A DNA stretch of 64,000 bases, taken from an uncultured Schlesneria sp. (lineage in GTDB: Bacteria > Planctomycetota > Planctomycetia > Planctomycetales > Planctomycetaceae). This document shows, one piece after another, positions 1 through 9,562 of the stretch. The position numbers and the translations under genes were made by a program. Positions within the stretch are counted from its first letter, which is position 1. Each line of letters opens with the position of its first letter. Below the pieces are notes generated by a model that made no database searches, was not told the DNA's origin, and worked only from the letters and a program-made list of their open reading frames with translations. The stretch lies in the NCBI GenBank assembly GCA_903904835.1, contig CAIVEI010000054.1:23408-87407 (forward strand), read 5' to 3'.

Positions 1-1191
1 AAGTCACCCGGCGCTCCAACGGTCATGGTCTACGGCCATTACGATGTCCAACCGGCTGATCCACTCGACCTCTGGACAACCCCCCCTTTTGAGCCGACGT
101 TGCGAGATGGTTGCCTGTATGCCCGAGGTGCGACAGACGACAAGGGGCAAGTTTTCACTCATATCAAATCGGCCGAGGCCTGGCTGCAGACGCTGGGGAC
201 ATTGCCCGTCAACCTCAAGTATGTCATCGAGGGAGAAGAAGAAGTCGGCAGCAAAAACCTCGAAGACTTTTTGAACTCGCGGCGTGATCAACTTCAATGT
301 GACGTCGCAGTGGTCAGTGATACAAGCCAGTACGGCCCCAATCAGCCAGCAATTACATACGGCCTGCGAGGGATTCTTGCCGTTGAAATCACGCTCACTG
401 GCCCGAAGAAGGACTTGCATTCAGGCGTTTTTGGTGGAGCTGTCGCTAATCCGGCAGTTGGCATGGCCAAGTTGATCGCATCGTTGCACGACGATCAGGG
501 ACGAGTCCGTATTCCGGGCTTTTACGACGACGTTCTTCCGTTAACGGAAGCCGAGCGACAACAGTTCCGCGACCTCGGTTTCGATGAAGCGGCTTTCAAA
601 AAAGAATTGGCAATTACGGAAGTCTCGGGCGAAGCTGGCTTTTCGACGAATGAACGACGCTGGGCTCGACCAACGTGTGAAGTGAATGGCCTGTTCAGCG
701 GCTATACTGGAATCGGACCGAAGACGATTGTTCCTTCCAAAGCGACTGTCAAAATCACCTGCAGACTGGTTCCTTATCAGGACCCGCAGAAACTCACGGA
801 CGCCCTGCACACTTACCTGAAATCTCAATGTCCTAAGTCGTTGACTTTTGATTTTACCAGCGACCACGGATGCCCCGGATACGTATTCGACCCGAACAGT
901 CCGTACATTGATGCGGCAACCGCAGCAATTCGCGAAGCATGGGGCGTCGAAAAGGTTTGTCTCATTCGAGAAGGGGGATCAATCCCTGTCGTGCAAACAT
1001 TCAAAGAAGTGCTGGGAGTTGGAACTTTGCTGCTTGGCTGGGGTCAGAACACCGACAATCTGCATAGCCCGAACGAACATTTTTCTGTCGCCGATTTTCA
1101 CCGCGGGATCAAGGCGAGCGCCGGGTTATGGCAAAAACTGGCCGAGATGGGAAACGCCCTGAATACCCCCGTTCCCAACAACATCTGTTGA
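1..1191 (+). CDS. M20-family metallodipeptidase, 5'-truncated
   Basis: The gene runs in from the left edge; 396 residues are visible and roughly 60-80 N-terminal residues are probably missing compared with the usual length of the family. The di-zinc centre of M20 peptidases is recognisable: an HYD motif at visible residues 13-15 (metal His), GATDDKG at 43-49 (bridging Asp) and EGEEEVGS at 77-84 (general-base and metal Glu), with a late HSPNEHF stretch supplying the last His. A dimerisation (lid) domain lies between about residues 130 and 300. The family hydrolyses dipeptides or other small amide substrates, usually in the cytoplasm; the exact substrate cannot be read from sequence. No RBS can be judged because the start is outside the window. 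Confidence 0.9.
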   Translation, partial: KSPGAPTVMVYGHYDVQPADPLDLWTTPPFEPTLRDGCLYARGATDDKGQVFTHIKSAEAWLQTLGTLPVNLKYVIEGEEEVGSKNLEDFLNSRRDQLQCDVAVVSDTSQYGPNQPAITYGLRGILAVEITLTGPKKDLHSGVFGGAVANPAVGMAKLIASLHDDQGRVRIPGFYDDVLPLTEAERQQFRDLGFDEAAFKKELAITEVSGEAGFSTNERRWARPTCEVNGLFSGYTGIGPKTIVPSKATVKITCRLVPYQDPQKLTDALHTYLKSQCPKSLTFDFTSDHGCPGYVFDPNSPYIDAATAAIREAWGVEKVCLIREGGSIPVVQTFKEVLGVGTLLLGWGQNTDNLHSPNEHFSVADFHRGIKASAGLWQKLAEMGNALNTPVPNNIC

Positions 1192-1364
1192 TCGGTTGCA
1201 GACTGCGTATTGCCGAAATTTCGCGATTCCATTAACGTCCGACGAAAGTACGGGCTTGGACTGCCCTTAGGTCGGTTGGCTGGACTGAATTCTTGGATCA
1301 TTCCGTGCGATATCATCACGGTTGAGCCAAGTTTATGACGAGTGATCGCCAAAAGGAGTTGACG

Positions 1365-2870
1365 ATGAAAGAGATGCGGAACACTGGTTTCGTGGTTTCT
1401 CTGGCGTTGGTGGCATTCATTGTTTGTTTTGCGGCAATTCAACGACAATTCGCTCGATCAACTCGATCCTCCGTTTCGTTCGTTGATTTCGACGGCCCTG
1501 GAATGACAGAACGCGACTCTGGTTTCTCGTCGATCCCATTTGACGAGAGACAAGGTCGAACAACAGGTTCACCCACATCGTCACAAGAACGGCGTTCATT
1601 CGTCGTTCCTGTTGCTGATTCCACGCAGGCCAACAAGGTGGGAATTCGAAAATGTTGCGATCAGGCACCGTCCAGCTCTGACATTATTTCTGCGCTCCAA
1701 GTCCAACACGAAGAGATACGAGTCCGAACGGTGCGCGCCAGTGATCCGCCGACCGCCGTTCCCGCCCCCGTTGACGCAGTTCCGGTTGACACGCCAGATC
1801 GTGCCGAAGGAAATGACGACGAAAATGGAAATGAGGCGGTTCGAAATGTGATTGAACGCGAACTGTCCCACACGACGCGTGAAGAACGAGATATCTGGTT
1901 CGACGAATTGAAAGCACTACCGGCCGGTGTCGTACGTGACCTGCTACAGGTTCGTAAACAGATTCGCGCAATGCCAAAGTTAACGGGAGGATCCCCCGAA
2001 AAGCTGGCTTCTGCTGACCCGAACCGGGGTTCGAATACGCACGAAATCGCTGCGGAGCCCGTTTCTCAGAAGATTCGATTCAAACTCCCAGACGAAACGT
2101 CAGCAATCGCCGTGATCGAGACGGCGATTGCTCAGTTGCGGCACAATCTCACCAATTCCACGACGCCTGGTTTCAAGCGATTGCGAGTGACACTGGTGGA
2201 TAGCTATTCGTCGGCGTCACTGGAGTCCGCCGTCTCGAATGAGGCCGTTCCCAATTCCTGGCTTGGAGCCGGCATTCATGGCGAAGGCTGTCGAATCGCA
2301 CCGATTCAGCTTGACCTCAAGCAGGGATCGCTAAAGAACACCGGTCGTCAGCTCGATCTGGCGATTGATGGCGAAGGCTTTTTCGTGGTCAAACGAGGTG
2401 AAAAAGAATTGCTCACGCGGTGCGGAGCATTCACGCTGGACCGTGACCGGCAACTCAGTCTCGCAGTTACGGACGACAATGTTCTGTTGCAACCGACGAT
2501 TACGGTTCCCGATGATGTCCGCGAGATTCAGGTCGCAGCCGATGGTACCGTTACAATCCTCAAGTCGACCGAAGCGACATTAACGATTATCGGTCGATTG
2601 CAACTGGCACGTGTTGCCAGTCCTGCTCGATTGCAGCCAGTCGGACAAACGCTCTTGATGGCGAATGATGACTCAGGACCAATTGTGGTTGGACCCGCGA
2701 TGCAGCATGGAGCGGGCGAGATTCAGCAGGGAGCCCTCGAGCAATCGAATGTCGATTTCCAAACAGAACTCGATGAAATCGAATCGTTGACGCAGATCAT
2801 CAAAGCGCTGCCCTACGAGCAATCGCGGCCAGTCACGGCCAGCGGGCCGCAACGATCTCCGGCTCACTAA
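1365..2870 (+). CDS. Membrane-anchored protein with flagellar rod/hook (FlgF/FlgG-like) fold
   Basis: 501 residues. I chose the ATG at 1365 rather than the in-frame ATG at 1335 because AAGGAG lies six bases before it. Residues 7-25 are a hydrophobic segment that reads as a signal anchor. About 200 polar, poorly conserved residues follow. Then come the hallmarks of flagellar basal-body rod proteins: an NLTNSTTPGFKR-like segment near residue 258 (compare the NNLANxxTxGFK box), LDLAIDGEGFF near 335, a CGAFTLD strand just after, and a C-terminal QGALEQSNVDF segment near 465. In true FlgG the box is at the extreme N terminus, so this is a rod-like domain placed behind a membrane anchor. No other flagellar gene is in the window. 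The fold assignment is firm; the function is not known. Confidence 0.7.
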   Translation: MKEMRNTGFVVSLALVAFIVCFAAIQRQFARSTRSSVSFVDFDGPGMTERDSGFSSIPFDERQGRTTGSPTSSQERRSFVVPVADSTQANKVGIRKCCDQAPSSSDIISALQVQHEEIRVRTVRASDPPTAVPAPVDAVPVDTPDRAEGNDDENGNEAVRNVIERELSHTTREERDIWFDELKALPAGVVRDLLQVRKQIRAMPKLTGGSPEKLASADPNRGSNTHEIAAEPVSQKIRFKLPDETSAIAVIETAIAQLRHNLTNSTTPGFKRLRVTLVDSYSSASLESAVSNEAVPNSWLGAGIHGEGCRIAPIQLDLKQGSLKNTGRQLDLAIDGEGFFVVKRGEKELLTRCGAFTLDRDRQLSLAVTDDNVLLQPTITVPDDVREIQVAADGTVTILKSTEATLTIIGRLQLARVASPARLQPVGQTLLMANDDSGPIVVGPAMQHGAGEIQQGALEQSNVDFQTELDEIESLTQIIKALPYEQSRPVTASGPQRSPAH

Positions 2871-2882
2871 GATCTCTTCGGC

Positions 2883-3737
2883 TTACTGTAAGATGATTGC
2901 AGGACTTGCGGGTCCAGGCAAATTGAGCGAACTCGCGTGCACAAGATCAATCGGGCTGACGGATTCAATCGACTCAACGAGATAAGGTGCCCTGTTCTCG
3001 TTGTTTTCCCAGTAATTTCCTTCTCCGCCCATGTTCTGCGGAATGAAGTTGGCGCTCGTCGAAGCTTTGGTTTGTGGTGACAGAAATTCGACCGAGAGCC
3101 CGAATACGAGAAAGTCCGGCTGATTAACCGCGACAAAATAGCTTGCTCCTGCATTCACACGAGTCGACGAGGTTAACCAGTAGGACACGCCTGCTTCCGG
3201 TACGATCGCTGCAATGCCCGATGCCTTAGTGATCGTGGAGCCATGCCTTCCGTTACTATACGTATAAGGTTTCGTATGGACGTTACTGATTCCCAGGTCT
3301 GTTGATAATCCTACATAGGGGGTTAATCGAGTCGGGGCATGCATCCGAACTCCTGCCTCAACACCACCCGCCCCTAAGCCATTATTGTCCATACCCATAA
3401 CTCCGTACCGAATCGTCGACCAGTGATTTGGCATGTGAAACGCACCGGTCGATCCAATCGCTGCAGGCCAATGGCGGGAATCAGTGCTTCCACCACTGAT
3501 GTAATGGCCGCTCAGTTCTTCCTGATCGTGGGCATCCGGCATGTTCCAGAAATTTGCGGGAATTTGTTCGGGGGGTGGACTCGAACTTACGGGCAAACAT
3601 CGCTGCTGAACATACTGCGGACTGTTCGTCGTCCATCGCGTGGACGAATATGGCCGTCCCACTAAGGTACATCCAGATGTCGCCAGGAGAGTGATGACGG
3701 CTTCCAATGCAATCCAGCGATGAGAATGTTTCGACAT
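2883..3737 (-). CDS. Predicted lipoprotein with beta-barrel-like body, function unknown
   Basis: 284 residues from the ATG at 3737; in-frame upstream starts at 3788 and 3767 are possible, and no start has a convincing Shine-Dalgarno sequence. The N terminus has a basic stretch, a hydrophobic core and a TSGC lipobox-like end, suggesting lipidation. The C-terminal half has alternating hydrophobic/polar strands, many Gly, Tyr and Thr, and ends in a short Phe-rich strand, as in outer-membrane or surface beta structures. I recognise no family. It converges with the FlgG-like gene, the two stop codons being about 12 bases apart. Confidence 0.55.
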   Translation of the reverse strand: MSKHSHRWIALEAVITLLATSGCTLVGRPYSSTRWTTNSPQYVQQRCLPVSSSPPPEQIPANFWNMPDAHDQEELSGHYISGGSTDSRHWPAAIGSTGAFHMPNHWSTIRYGVMGMDNNGLGAGGVEAGVRMHAPTRLTPYVGLSTDLGISNVHTKPYTYSNGRHGSTITKASGIAAIVPEAGVSYWLTSSTRVNAGASYFVAVNQPDFLVFGLSVEFLSPQTKASTSANFIPQNMGGEGNYWENNENRAPYLVESIESVSPIDLVHASSLNLPGPASPAIILQ

Positions 3738-3931
3738 GATTGTTACCCGATGATGGCCCTTCTTCATAAGAAGTTTTCGTTCGAACACATGAGCAAGAGA
3801 ATCCTATAAAGTCGAATCGTCTTGACCAGTTCAATCGATCATTGGAAACAGAATCATGTCGTGATTGTCAGCGAAAATATCGTCGACAAACCGTTAGTCT
3901 CTCTCAGAGATGACGAAACCTTTCTCTTTTG

Positions 3932-5320
3932 TTAATTGGGTCGTACTGAGTGATCCAGAGACCTGACAACGTTGTGAACTCCCGTGATCACGCGCTCTTC
4001 CACATCAGGCGACCAGCGTTCGGTTGGGAGGCCATAGACCATCATCGAGCTTTGTCCTTCATATCCTCCTTCCATTAACACTCGCTTCGAGGGGATATAG
4101 GCCATCACGTCGTTTGAATAGGCAGTGATCCAGGTCTGTTCGCCGAGTTCCGCTTTCAGGCGTAACGAGTAATCGACAACGACTTCGCCGCCCAACGTGA
4201 TCCATAACTGGTCGCCGCCCAGTCGCCACGCCTGTATGGGGTACTGGTAGTCGGACAATCGCAAGGTGCCTGATTGAAGCCCCTTCAGAAGTCGGGCAGC
4301 CCAACGCTGAGTGTAACTGACCGGTTCCGCAGACATTTTTTCGAGTTGTGCCTGGGACGGGGGTGGGTCCATTGCCAGCGGGACGAATATATGACGTGTT
4401 TCTAATGAACTTTTGATGGGAACCAGCGGTTGGTCGAGTACTGCAACAACGGCTTTCGTCAATTGATTGGCGTAGGCCTGACAAAGTTCAACTGTCCGAC
4501 GCGGAAGCGGATTTTGATCGGCCCCGCAACCCATACAGAACATGGCGGTGACATCGGGATACTTCTCTTCCAAGTAATACTGAGCGAATCCCGCATAATC
4601 ACCACACCATTGCTGAAAACTCAGCGTCGTGTTGTGACAGGCGTATGTGAAGACCACGGCCTTTAATGTTCCATCGGGCCGCTTCACGGCAAGGACCGGA
4701 ACTGTATGATCAACCGGTCCGAATAGTTGATTTTGTTCTCGAAGCGTCGGGACATCCGGTTCACGGTTTGTACGGCGATTGACAGCAAAATCGGCCATGC
4801 CAACCCCGCGCGATACGGTCGCGGGTTGAAGGTCGTCAAGTCCCTTGCCAATCGTGGTGACAATCTCGGAAGTCAGCCAGCTCGAATACTCATCGATATC
4901 ACGTAGCTGCTCGTCATTCACCGGGTAGATATCGTGTAGCGCTCCTTTCAGAACCGGTCCGCAATGGGTGTGCGACGCGTTCAGCATGATCTGAGAACGC
5001 TCCAGTCCGTAGCGACTTTTCAAGAGCGTACAGACGTCGTTGTACATTGACTGCGGAATTCCGAGGGTGTCGCTCGAAAGGACCACACCACGCCGTCCCG
5101 CAGCGTCTTCGAGGACCAGCACCCGGATCATCAGATCGTGCTGCTTGCCGTCGGCAGGTGCCGTCCGGCCGCCGTAACCCGCCATCCACAGGTACTTTTT
5201 CGGCGTGATGACGGCGCGTGCCGTACCAGCTTTCCAGGTTGCTTCTGCCGCGAGAAGAGGCAGCGAGGCGATTCCCAGGACGAACACTAAAGCGCGAAGA
5301 GACCAGACAATCGTCGACAT
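3932..5320 (-). CDS. Neutral/alkaline ceramidase-like secreted hydrolase
   Basis: 462 residues starting at the ATG at 5320, which has GAGGG about a dozen bases upstream and gives a clean signal peptide (residues 1-24, ending LLAAEA). An upstream in-frame start at 5398 would bury the signal peptide, so I rejected it. The body resembles the N-terminal catalytic domain of neutral ceramidases: an AVITP segment near residue 36, SSDTLGIP, and NASHTHCGP near residue 115, which supplies zinc-ligand histidines. A second His cluster (YACHNTT) is near residue 228. Planctomycetes carry many such proteins, and amide hydrolysis of a lipid or other ligand is inferred only from the family. The protein is shorter than classical ceramidases and lacks their C-terminal domain. 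Confidence 0.75.
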   Translation of the reverse strand: MSTIVWSLRALVFVLGIASLPLLAAEATWKAGTARAVITPKKYLWMAGYGGRTAPADGKQHDLMIRVLVLEDAAGRRGVVLSSDTLGIPQSMYNDVCTLLKSRYGLERSQIMLNASHTHCGPVLKGALHDIYPVNDEQLRDIDEYSSWLTSEIVTTIGKGLDDLQPATVSRGVGMADFAVNRRTNREPDVPTLREQNQLFGPVDHTVPVLAVKRPDGTLKAVVFTYACHNTTLSFQQWCGDYAGFAQYYLEEKYPDVTAMFCMGCGADQNPLPRRTVELCQAYANQLTKAVVAVLDQPLVPIKSSLETRHIFVPLAMDPPPSQAQLEKMSAEPVSYTQRWAARLLKGLQSGTLRLSDYQYPIQAWRLGGDQLWITLGGEVVVDYSLRLKAELGEQTWITAYSNDVMAYIPSKRVLMEGGYEGQSSMMVYGLPTERWSPDVEERVITGVHNVVRSLDHSVRPN

Positions 5321-5401
5321 GCCACACCCTCGTTTCGTTGCGAAGTCACTGTAACAACGAAACCGTTGTATGCAGTGACTAGCGCAACGATCAAGCAAGG
5401 G

Positions 5402-6874
5402 TTACATGGCTTCGAAGAAACGTCGAGCACACTCGTCAATCAGATCTTCTGTAAGCTCAAACGGCATATCACTGAATCGACAAATGGAGCGAGCGATTTC
5501 GAGCAGATCCCGCGGGTCGCTTGCTCGCGGTGTCCGACCCTTATCGTAGTAATTCTCAAAAAGAAAATTGACGATCGATTCGTCGTACGGAATCTCTCGT
5601 TGACGGCAAGCGAGATGGAAGATCACGGAGAACAGTTCTCGCGACGGCGGATTGATCGGCAATTTGTGTTTAATCCGACGCATGAACGCACTGTCGTCAA
5701 TCTCCCTGGGATGGAGATTCGTCGCGAATATTGTCAGTTGTTCGAGCGGAAGCGCACACTTTCGACCAGTGGCAAGCGTCAGATAATCAACGCCTTCTTC
5801 AAGCGGCACACTCCATCGGTTAAGCAAATCGCTCGTTCGAATGGCTTGCCGCCCGAGATCATCGATCAGAAACACCCCTCCGTTTGCCTTGATATGTAGT
5901 GGCGCATTGTAAAAATTTGCCTGTTTGTTGTATTTCAGTTCGAACAGGTCGAGAGTCAATTCGCTGCCGGTGATCACAACCGGGCGTTTGATTCGACGCC
6001 AACGTAGATCGACTGGACCATCGTTGCCGGAGTGTCTGGATGATTCGGATGACGATGACGATCCGCGTTGAACCGAATCATCGTCGTCGGCCGTCTGATG
6101 GACGCCAGGATCAAAGAGCGTGATGATGCAGTTCTCGGCCATGATCGCGTAGGGAACATAGATTTCGCCGCAGAACAGACTCAAGAAACGGCCCAGCCCT
6201 TTTGCAATGACCGTCTTTCCGTTACCTGGTGGCCCGTACAACAAAATGGATTTGCCACTGCAGATTGCCGGACCCAACTCACTCAGCATCGAAGGCCGCA
6301 TGACGTAATCATGGAATGCCGCACGTAGTGCCATGGGATTGCATAGCGTTCCCGTCACACGTTGAAGCTGGCAATGTTCAATATATTGCTCGAGTGAAAC
6401 TGGTGCAGGCCCCACGTAACGACAGGCATCAACGGCCTCTTTCGCGCGAGCATAACCCTTCTCAGTTAACTCGTAGCGATTTCCGATGCGACCTAATACA
6501 TCGGTCAAACTGACCTCCAGAAGCATCTGCTCCCTGAGCTTCCGTAATGATTCTTCGATAACCCTGGATGGCAAACGAGTCATCCGTGCCAGATCGTTTC
6601 CTTGCAGAACCCCATGGACATAAAGAGTTTTAAGAACCAAGTCGTTTAAATGTCCCAGGGAAATTCCTGTTTCTGACAATGTTCGAGGACTGCGAGGCGC
6701 CGGAACAGGGGGGGCTTGAACAGGTGCATTGCCCTCTTTCCACGCGATCGAAGGAAGTTCTTCAACGTTCATCAGGGACGAGTTGACTGGCAAAAGTTCG
6801 TTCATCTGAGACCCGTCTTCACTGTGTCCGTTCTTGGATTCAACTTGCGTTCGAAACGACTGTATTGAGGACAT
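5402..6874 (-). CDS. AAA-type ATPase with N-terminal winged-helix-like region
   Basis: 490 residues from the ATG at 6874 (a TTG two codons upstream is also possible). Residues about 70-145 look like a winged helix: short helices followed by GRIGNRYELTEKGYA, a typical wing. The ATPase core carries Walker A GPPGNGKT near residue 212, a Walker B-like VFLIDDLGR near 333 and a sensor-type ATNLHP near 375. A low-complexity Asp/Ser-rich loop lies between Walker A and B. The arrangement suggests an ATPase whose client or partner is selected by the N-terminal domain, but no partner is encoded next to it. It lies divergently from the WD40-cytochrome gene across a 650-bp intergenic region. Confidence 0.7.
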   Translation of the reverse strand: MSSIQSFRTQVESKNGHSEDGSQMNELLPVNSSLMNVEELPSIAWKEGNAPVQAPPVPAPRSPRTLSETGISLGHLNDLVLKTLYVHGVLQGNDLARMTRLPSRVIEESLRKLREQMLLEVSLTDVLGRIGNRYELTEKGYARAKEAVDACRYVGPAPVSLEQYIEHCQLQRVTGTLCNPMALRAAFHDYVMRPSMLSELGPAICSGKSILLYGPPGNGKTVIAKGLGRFLSLFCGEIYVPYAIMAENCIITLFDPGVHQTADDDDSVQRGSSSSSESSRHSGNDGPVDLRWRRIKRPVVITGSELTLDLFELKYNKQANFYNAPLHIKANGGVFLIDDLGRQAIRTSDLLNRWSVPLEEGVDYLTLATGRKCALPLEQLTIFATNLHPREIDDSAFMRRIKHKLPINPPSRELFSVIFHLACRQREIPYDESIVNFLFENYYDKGRTPRASDPRDLLEIARSICRFSDMPFELTEDLIDECARRFFEAM

Positions 6875-7204
6875 CTGCAAGCTTTCAAAACAGTCCAGTT
6901 TCCCAGCATCAAGGGCGAATTCGTCCGGGAATTGGCGAACATGCCTCTGCCTGAGGCCGTTCGATCAACTGGAATGAAACTGGTCACGGTTTGATTTTGG
7001 TTTTTGACGCTTTTCGTATTCGTATCGGCCAGCGATCTTAGACCCATGACCGAAATCGGAATCTTCCGCAGTCTCTATCATCGACTCTGTTAACCCACCA
7101 TGTCTTCTTCACGCATTTACCCGAGATTAAGAAGCCAACGATGAACCGTCGGATGTTCCGTGAAAAAAGTCGCCGAAGAAATCAAACCTCAGTCACGAGT
7201 TGCA

Positions 7205-7330
7205 ATTTCTGCCGATTTTCAACGTTGCTGTCTTGGAATAGCGCATTCACTTCCGGTCGCAACAAATGACGGATTGACGCTGTTCTTCGACGTCTGATCG
7301 TTTGTTCGGATCGCAATTATCGGCAGAAAT
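7205..7330. repeat. 12-bp perfect inverted repeat
   Basis: ATTTCTGCCGAT at 7205-7216 is matched by its exact reverse complement ATCGGCAGAAAT at 7319-7330, 102 bases apart. The spacing is long for a hairpin but plausible for two operator half-sites or a DNA loop. It lies upstream of the WD40-cytochrome gene. Confidence 0.4.
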
Positions 7331-7377
7331 CTCGGTTTGTGAACCGCCCCACAAACCAGGGTCAAAGGATTAGCCGC

Positions 7378-7406
7378 TTGACATCGGTCTCATATCGGGC
7401 GATGCT
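7378..7406 (+). promoter_or_regulatory. Possible sigma70 promoter for WD40-cytochrome gene
   Basis: TTGACA at 7378-7383 is a perfect -35 hexamer. Seventeen bases downstream is GATGCT at 7401-7406, a weak -10 match. The predicted transcript would carry a leader of about 120 bases before the ATG at 7533. The weak -10 keeps this tentative. Confidence 0.3.
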
Positions 7407-7532
7407 GATTCCAGCAATTTGGCTGACCCTGCCTGCCCGACTTTCCCGCCTGTGCAATGAGACTGTCTCGGATTTTCCAGATCCGTGACCCGTCGAGCAT
7501 CGTCAAGAAACATGATTAAGGATCGCTCCTCC

Positions 7533-9458
7533 ATGCAGCGCTTAACCAACATACTACTTGTCAATTCGTTGTTCCTGATTTTGGCCACTCAAGTTTCGGC
7601 TCAAGAGAATCTCGATCAAAAGATCGCCGAACAACAAAAGCTGGCCGATGAGGCGGTTGCTCGCAAAATCGCTGGTGAACCTGCGGTTGTCACCGCAAGA
7701 ACGACAGCGAAAGAACGAGCGGCAGCCGTCGCCGCTTTGCGAGTCGAGCAGAACAAGGCAGAAGCAAGCGTTAAAGACTCTGAAGGAAAGCTTCCTAAGC
7801 TGCAGGAGGCGATTAAAAAAGCCGCCGAAGAACGAGCAAAAGCCGAAACCGATTCCGCCGCCGCCGCAAAAGCGGCACTTGATGCGAAAGGAAAGGAAAC
7901 TGAACAAGCAGAAGCCGACAAATCGAAAGCCGCCGCCGAAAAGCTGGTTGCTACGACGAAAGCGCTTGAGGAGGCACTGAAAGCGATTCAACCCGTTGAA
8001 GTCGCTCTGGCCGACGCTCGGAAACTGATCGCCGAACAACCCGTAAAAGTCAAAACCGCTGAGGCGGCTGTTGCCGCTTTCCAGCCGGAACTGCAGGCGG
8101 CCGAAGCAGCCTTTGCCGCGCTCAGCAAAGAAGCGGTCGCTCGCCAGATTGATCTCGAAAAAAGTCTTGTCGCAACCGGTCGACTGGTATCGTTCGCACA
8201 CCAGGTGGCCCCGATTTTTTCTCAACGATGCCTGGCCTGTCATAACGCACGAACGGCCAAGGGACGGCTGAATATGGAAAACTTTGCCAACCTGATGAAG
8301 GGTGGCGAAAGCGGACCATCGGTCGTTGCTGGCAAGCCGGCTGAATCGTTGTTGCAAACAATGATTGAAGACCATTCGATGCCGAAAGACGCCGACCCGT
8401 TGCAGCCTGAACAAATTGCGATCATCAAGAAATGGGTTGAGACCGGTGCTCGCCTGGATGCCGGCGTCGCGGCAACGGCAACACTGATCACGATTATTCC
8501 TAAACTGGTTCAACCAATGCCTCCTGAATCTTATCGCGTTTCGGTACCCGTGATGGCGCTGGCATTCAGTCCTGATGGAAACCTACTCGCCACGTCAGGC
8601 TACCGCGAAGTCCTGCTTTGGAACCCAGCCGACGGCCAGCTTGTTCGCCGAATTAAAAATCTCGCCGAGCGTCCTCATGACTTCGAGTTTTCAGCAGATG
8701 GGTCAGTCCTGGCAGTCGCCGCTGGGACACCGGGTCAAATGGGTGAGGTGAAATTGTTCAACGTGGCTGACGGAGCTTTACTGGCAGACCTGTTCACCAC
8801 CGACGACGAAGTCTTTTCGGTCGCATTCAGCCCTGATGGAACTCGACTCGCCGCCGCATGTGCCGATCGATCGGTACGACTATTCGATGTGGCAACTCGA
8901 CAACCGCAAAAGCTGATTGAAGATCACGCCGACTGGGTCATGGATGTCGCGTGGTCTCCCGACGGCAAGAGAATTGCAACAGCCAGTCGCGACAAAACAT
9001 GCAAAGTATTTGACAGTACATCGGGTGAATCTCAGTCAACATTCAACGGACATGCCCAACCGGTCTTTGGCGTTGGCTTTCTTCCGGACGGTGTCAGTGT
9101 GGCGAGCAGCGGACGCGACAATCGAATCCGTGTCTGGAACAGTGCTGATGCGAAACAAGCTCGCGAAATCGCGCTTGGTGGCGAGGTCTTTCGGATCACG
9201 ATGCAAGGAGACGGAACTGCATTCAGCGGCAGTGCCGACAAGTTCGCCCGCCAGCACAATTTGACCAACGGTGCACAGGTGAAACAGTTCGGTCCCCACG
9301 AGGACTGGGTCTACGCCGCCAGCTACCACCCCGCATCGAAACGAGTTGCCAGCGGCAGCCACGACGGACAGGTCAGGATCTGGAATTACGACGACGGCAA
9401 AGAACTGATCAAGTTCACCGCCGCACCTGGCCTGTCACAACCCGTCGCCGCCAAGTGA
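7533..9458 (+). CDS. Secreted cytochrome c-WD40 repeat fusion with long coiled coil
   Basis: 641 residues from the ATG at 7533, with AAGGA about ten bases upstream. The start also gives a clean signal peptide ending VSA (residue 23). Residues about 25-205 are an Ala/Glu/Lys-rich stretch with strong heptad character, i.e. a long coiled coil. A planctomycete cytochrome c (PSCyt1) domain follows, with haem site RCLACH near residue 232 and a distal HSMP Met. From about residue 325 to the end are WD40 blades, visible as repeated AFSPDG/AWSPDG and VRLFD/IRVWN pairs. The family is thought to act in the periplasm as an electron-transfer or protein-interaction unit; no specific role is established. 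It is followed directly by the first 80-bp repeat. Confidence 0.85.
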   Translation: MQRLTNILLVNSLFLILATQVSAQENLDQKIAEQQKLADEAVARKIAGEPAVVTARTTAKERAAAVAALRVEQNKAEASVKDSEGKLPKLQEAIKKAAEERAKAETDSAAAAKAALDAKGKETEQAEADKSKAAAEKLVATTKALEEALKAIQPVEVALADARKLIAEQPVKVKTAEAAVAAFQPELQAAEAAFAALSKEAVARQIDLEKSLVATGRLVSFAHQVAPIFSQRCLACHNARTAKGRLNMENFANLMKGGESGPSVVAGKPAESLLQTMIEDHSMPKDADPLQPEQIAIIKKWVETGARLDAGVAATATLITIIPKLVQPMPPESYRVSVPVMALAFSPDGNLLATSGYREVLLWNPADGQLVRRIKNLAERPHDFEFSADGSVLAVAAGTPGQMGEVKLFNVADGALLADLFTTDDEVFSVAFSPDGTRLAAACADRSVRLFDVATRQPQKLIEDHADWVMDVAWSPDGKRIATASRDKTCKVFDSTSGESQSTFNGHAQPVFGVGFLPDGVSVASSGRDNRIRVWNSADAKQAREIALGGEVFRITMQGDGTAFSGSADKFARQHNLTNGAQVKQFGPHEDWVYAASYHPASKRVASGSHDGQVRIWNYDDGKELIKFTAAPGLSQPVAAK

Positions 9459-9468
9459 TCGATTTCTG

Positions 9469-9551
9469 TTCCCAAGCGGGAGCTTGGTAACGAGTCAAGG
9501 CGACGTGCGTCAGGCTTGGGAAACGGTGGTCCCTGACATAAGATGCGTTTG
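9469..9551. repeat. Direct repeat copy A (80 bp perfect), left flank of R-M cassette
   Basis: Positions 9472-9551 are identical to 12343-12422 over 80 bases; three further bases to the left also match after one mismatch. The repeat contains two imperfect palindromes: a CCAAGC-GGGA-GCTTGG hairpin at its left end and a GTCAGG...CCTGAC stem near its right end. It starts about 10 bases after the WD40 gene stop and ends 11 bases before the restriction-enzyme gene end. Confidence 0.9.
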
Positions 9552-9562
9552 AAAATGCCACT

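Larger units (their letters stand above)
6875..7532. other. Divergent intergenic region, 658 bp, no gene seen
   Basis: No convincing coding sequence lies between the divergently transcribed ATPase and WD40 genes. It contains a 12-bp perfect inverted repeat with arms at 7205-7216 and 7319-7330, and a possible promoter near 7378-7406, listed separately. The length is more than two promoters need, so an upstream regulatory region or unannotated RNA is possible. Confidence 0.5.

Noticed and set aside
184..189. CTGCAG depletion as evidence for a PstI-type system
   Set aside because: CTGCAG occurs here and elsewhere (for example 19675-19680), which is compatible with methylation; counting by eye cannot show depletion.
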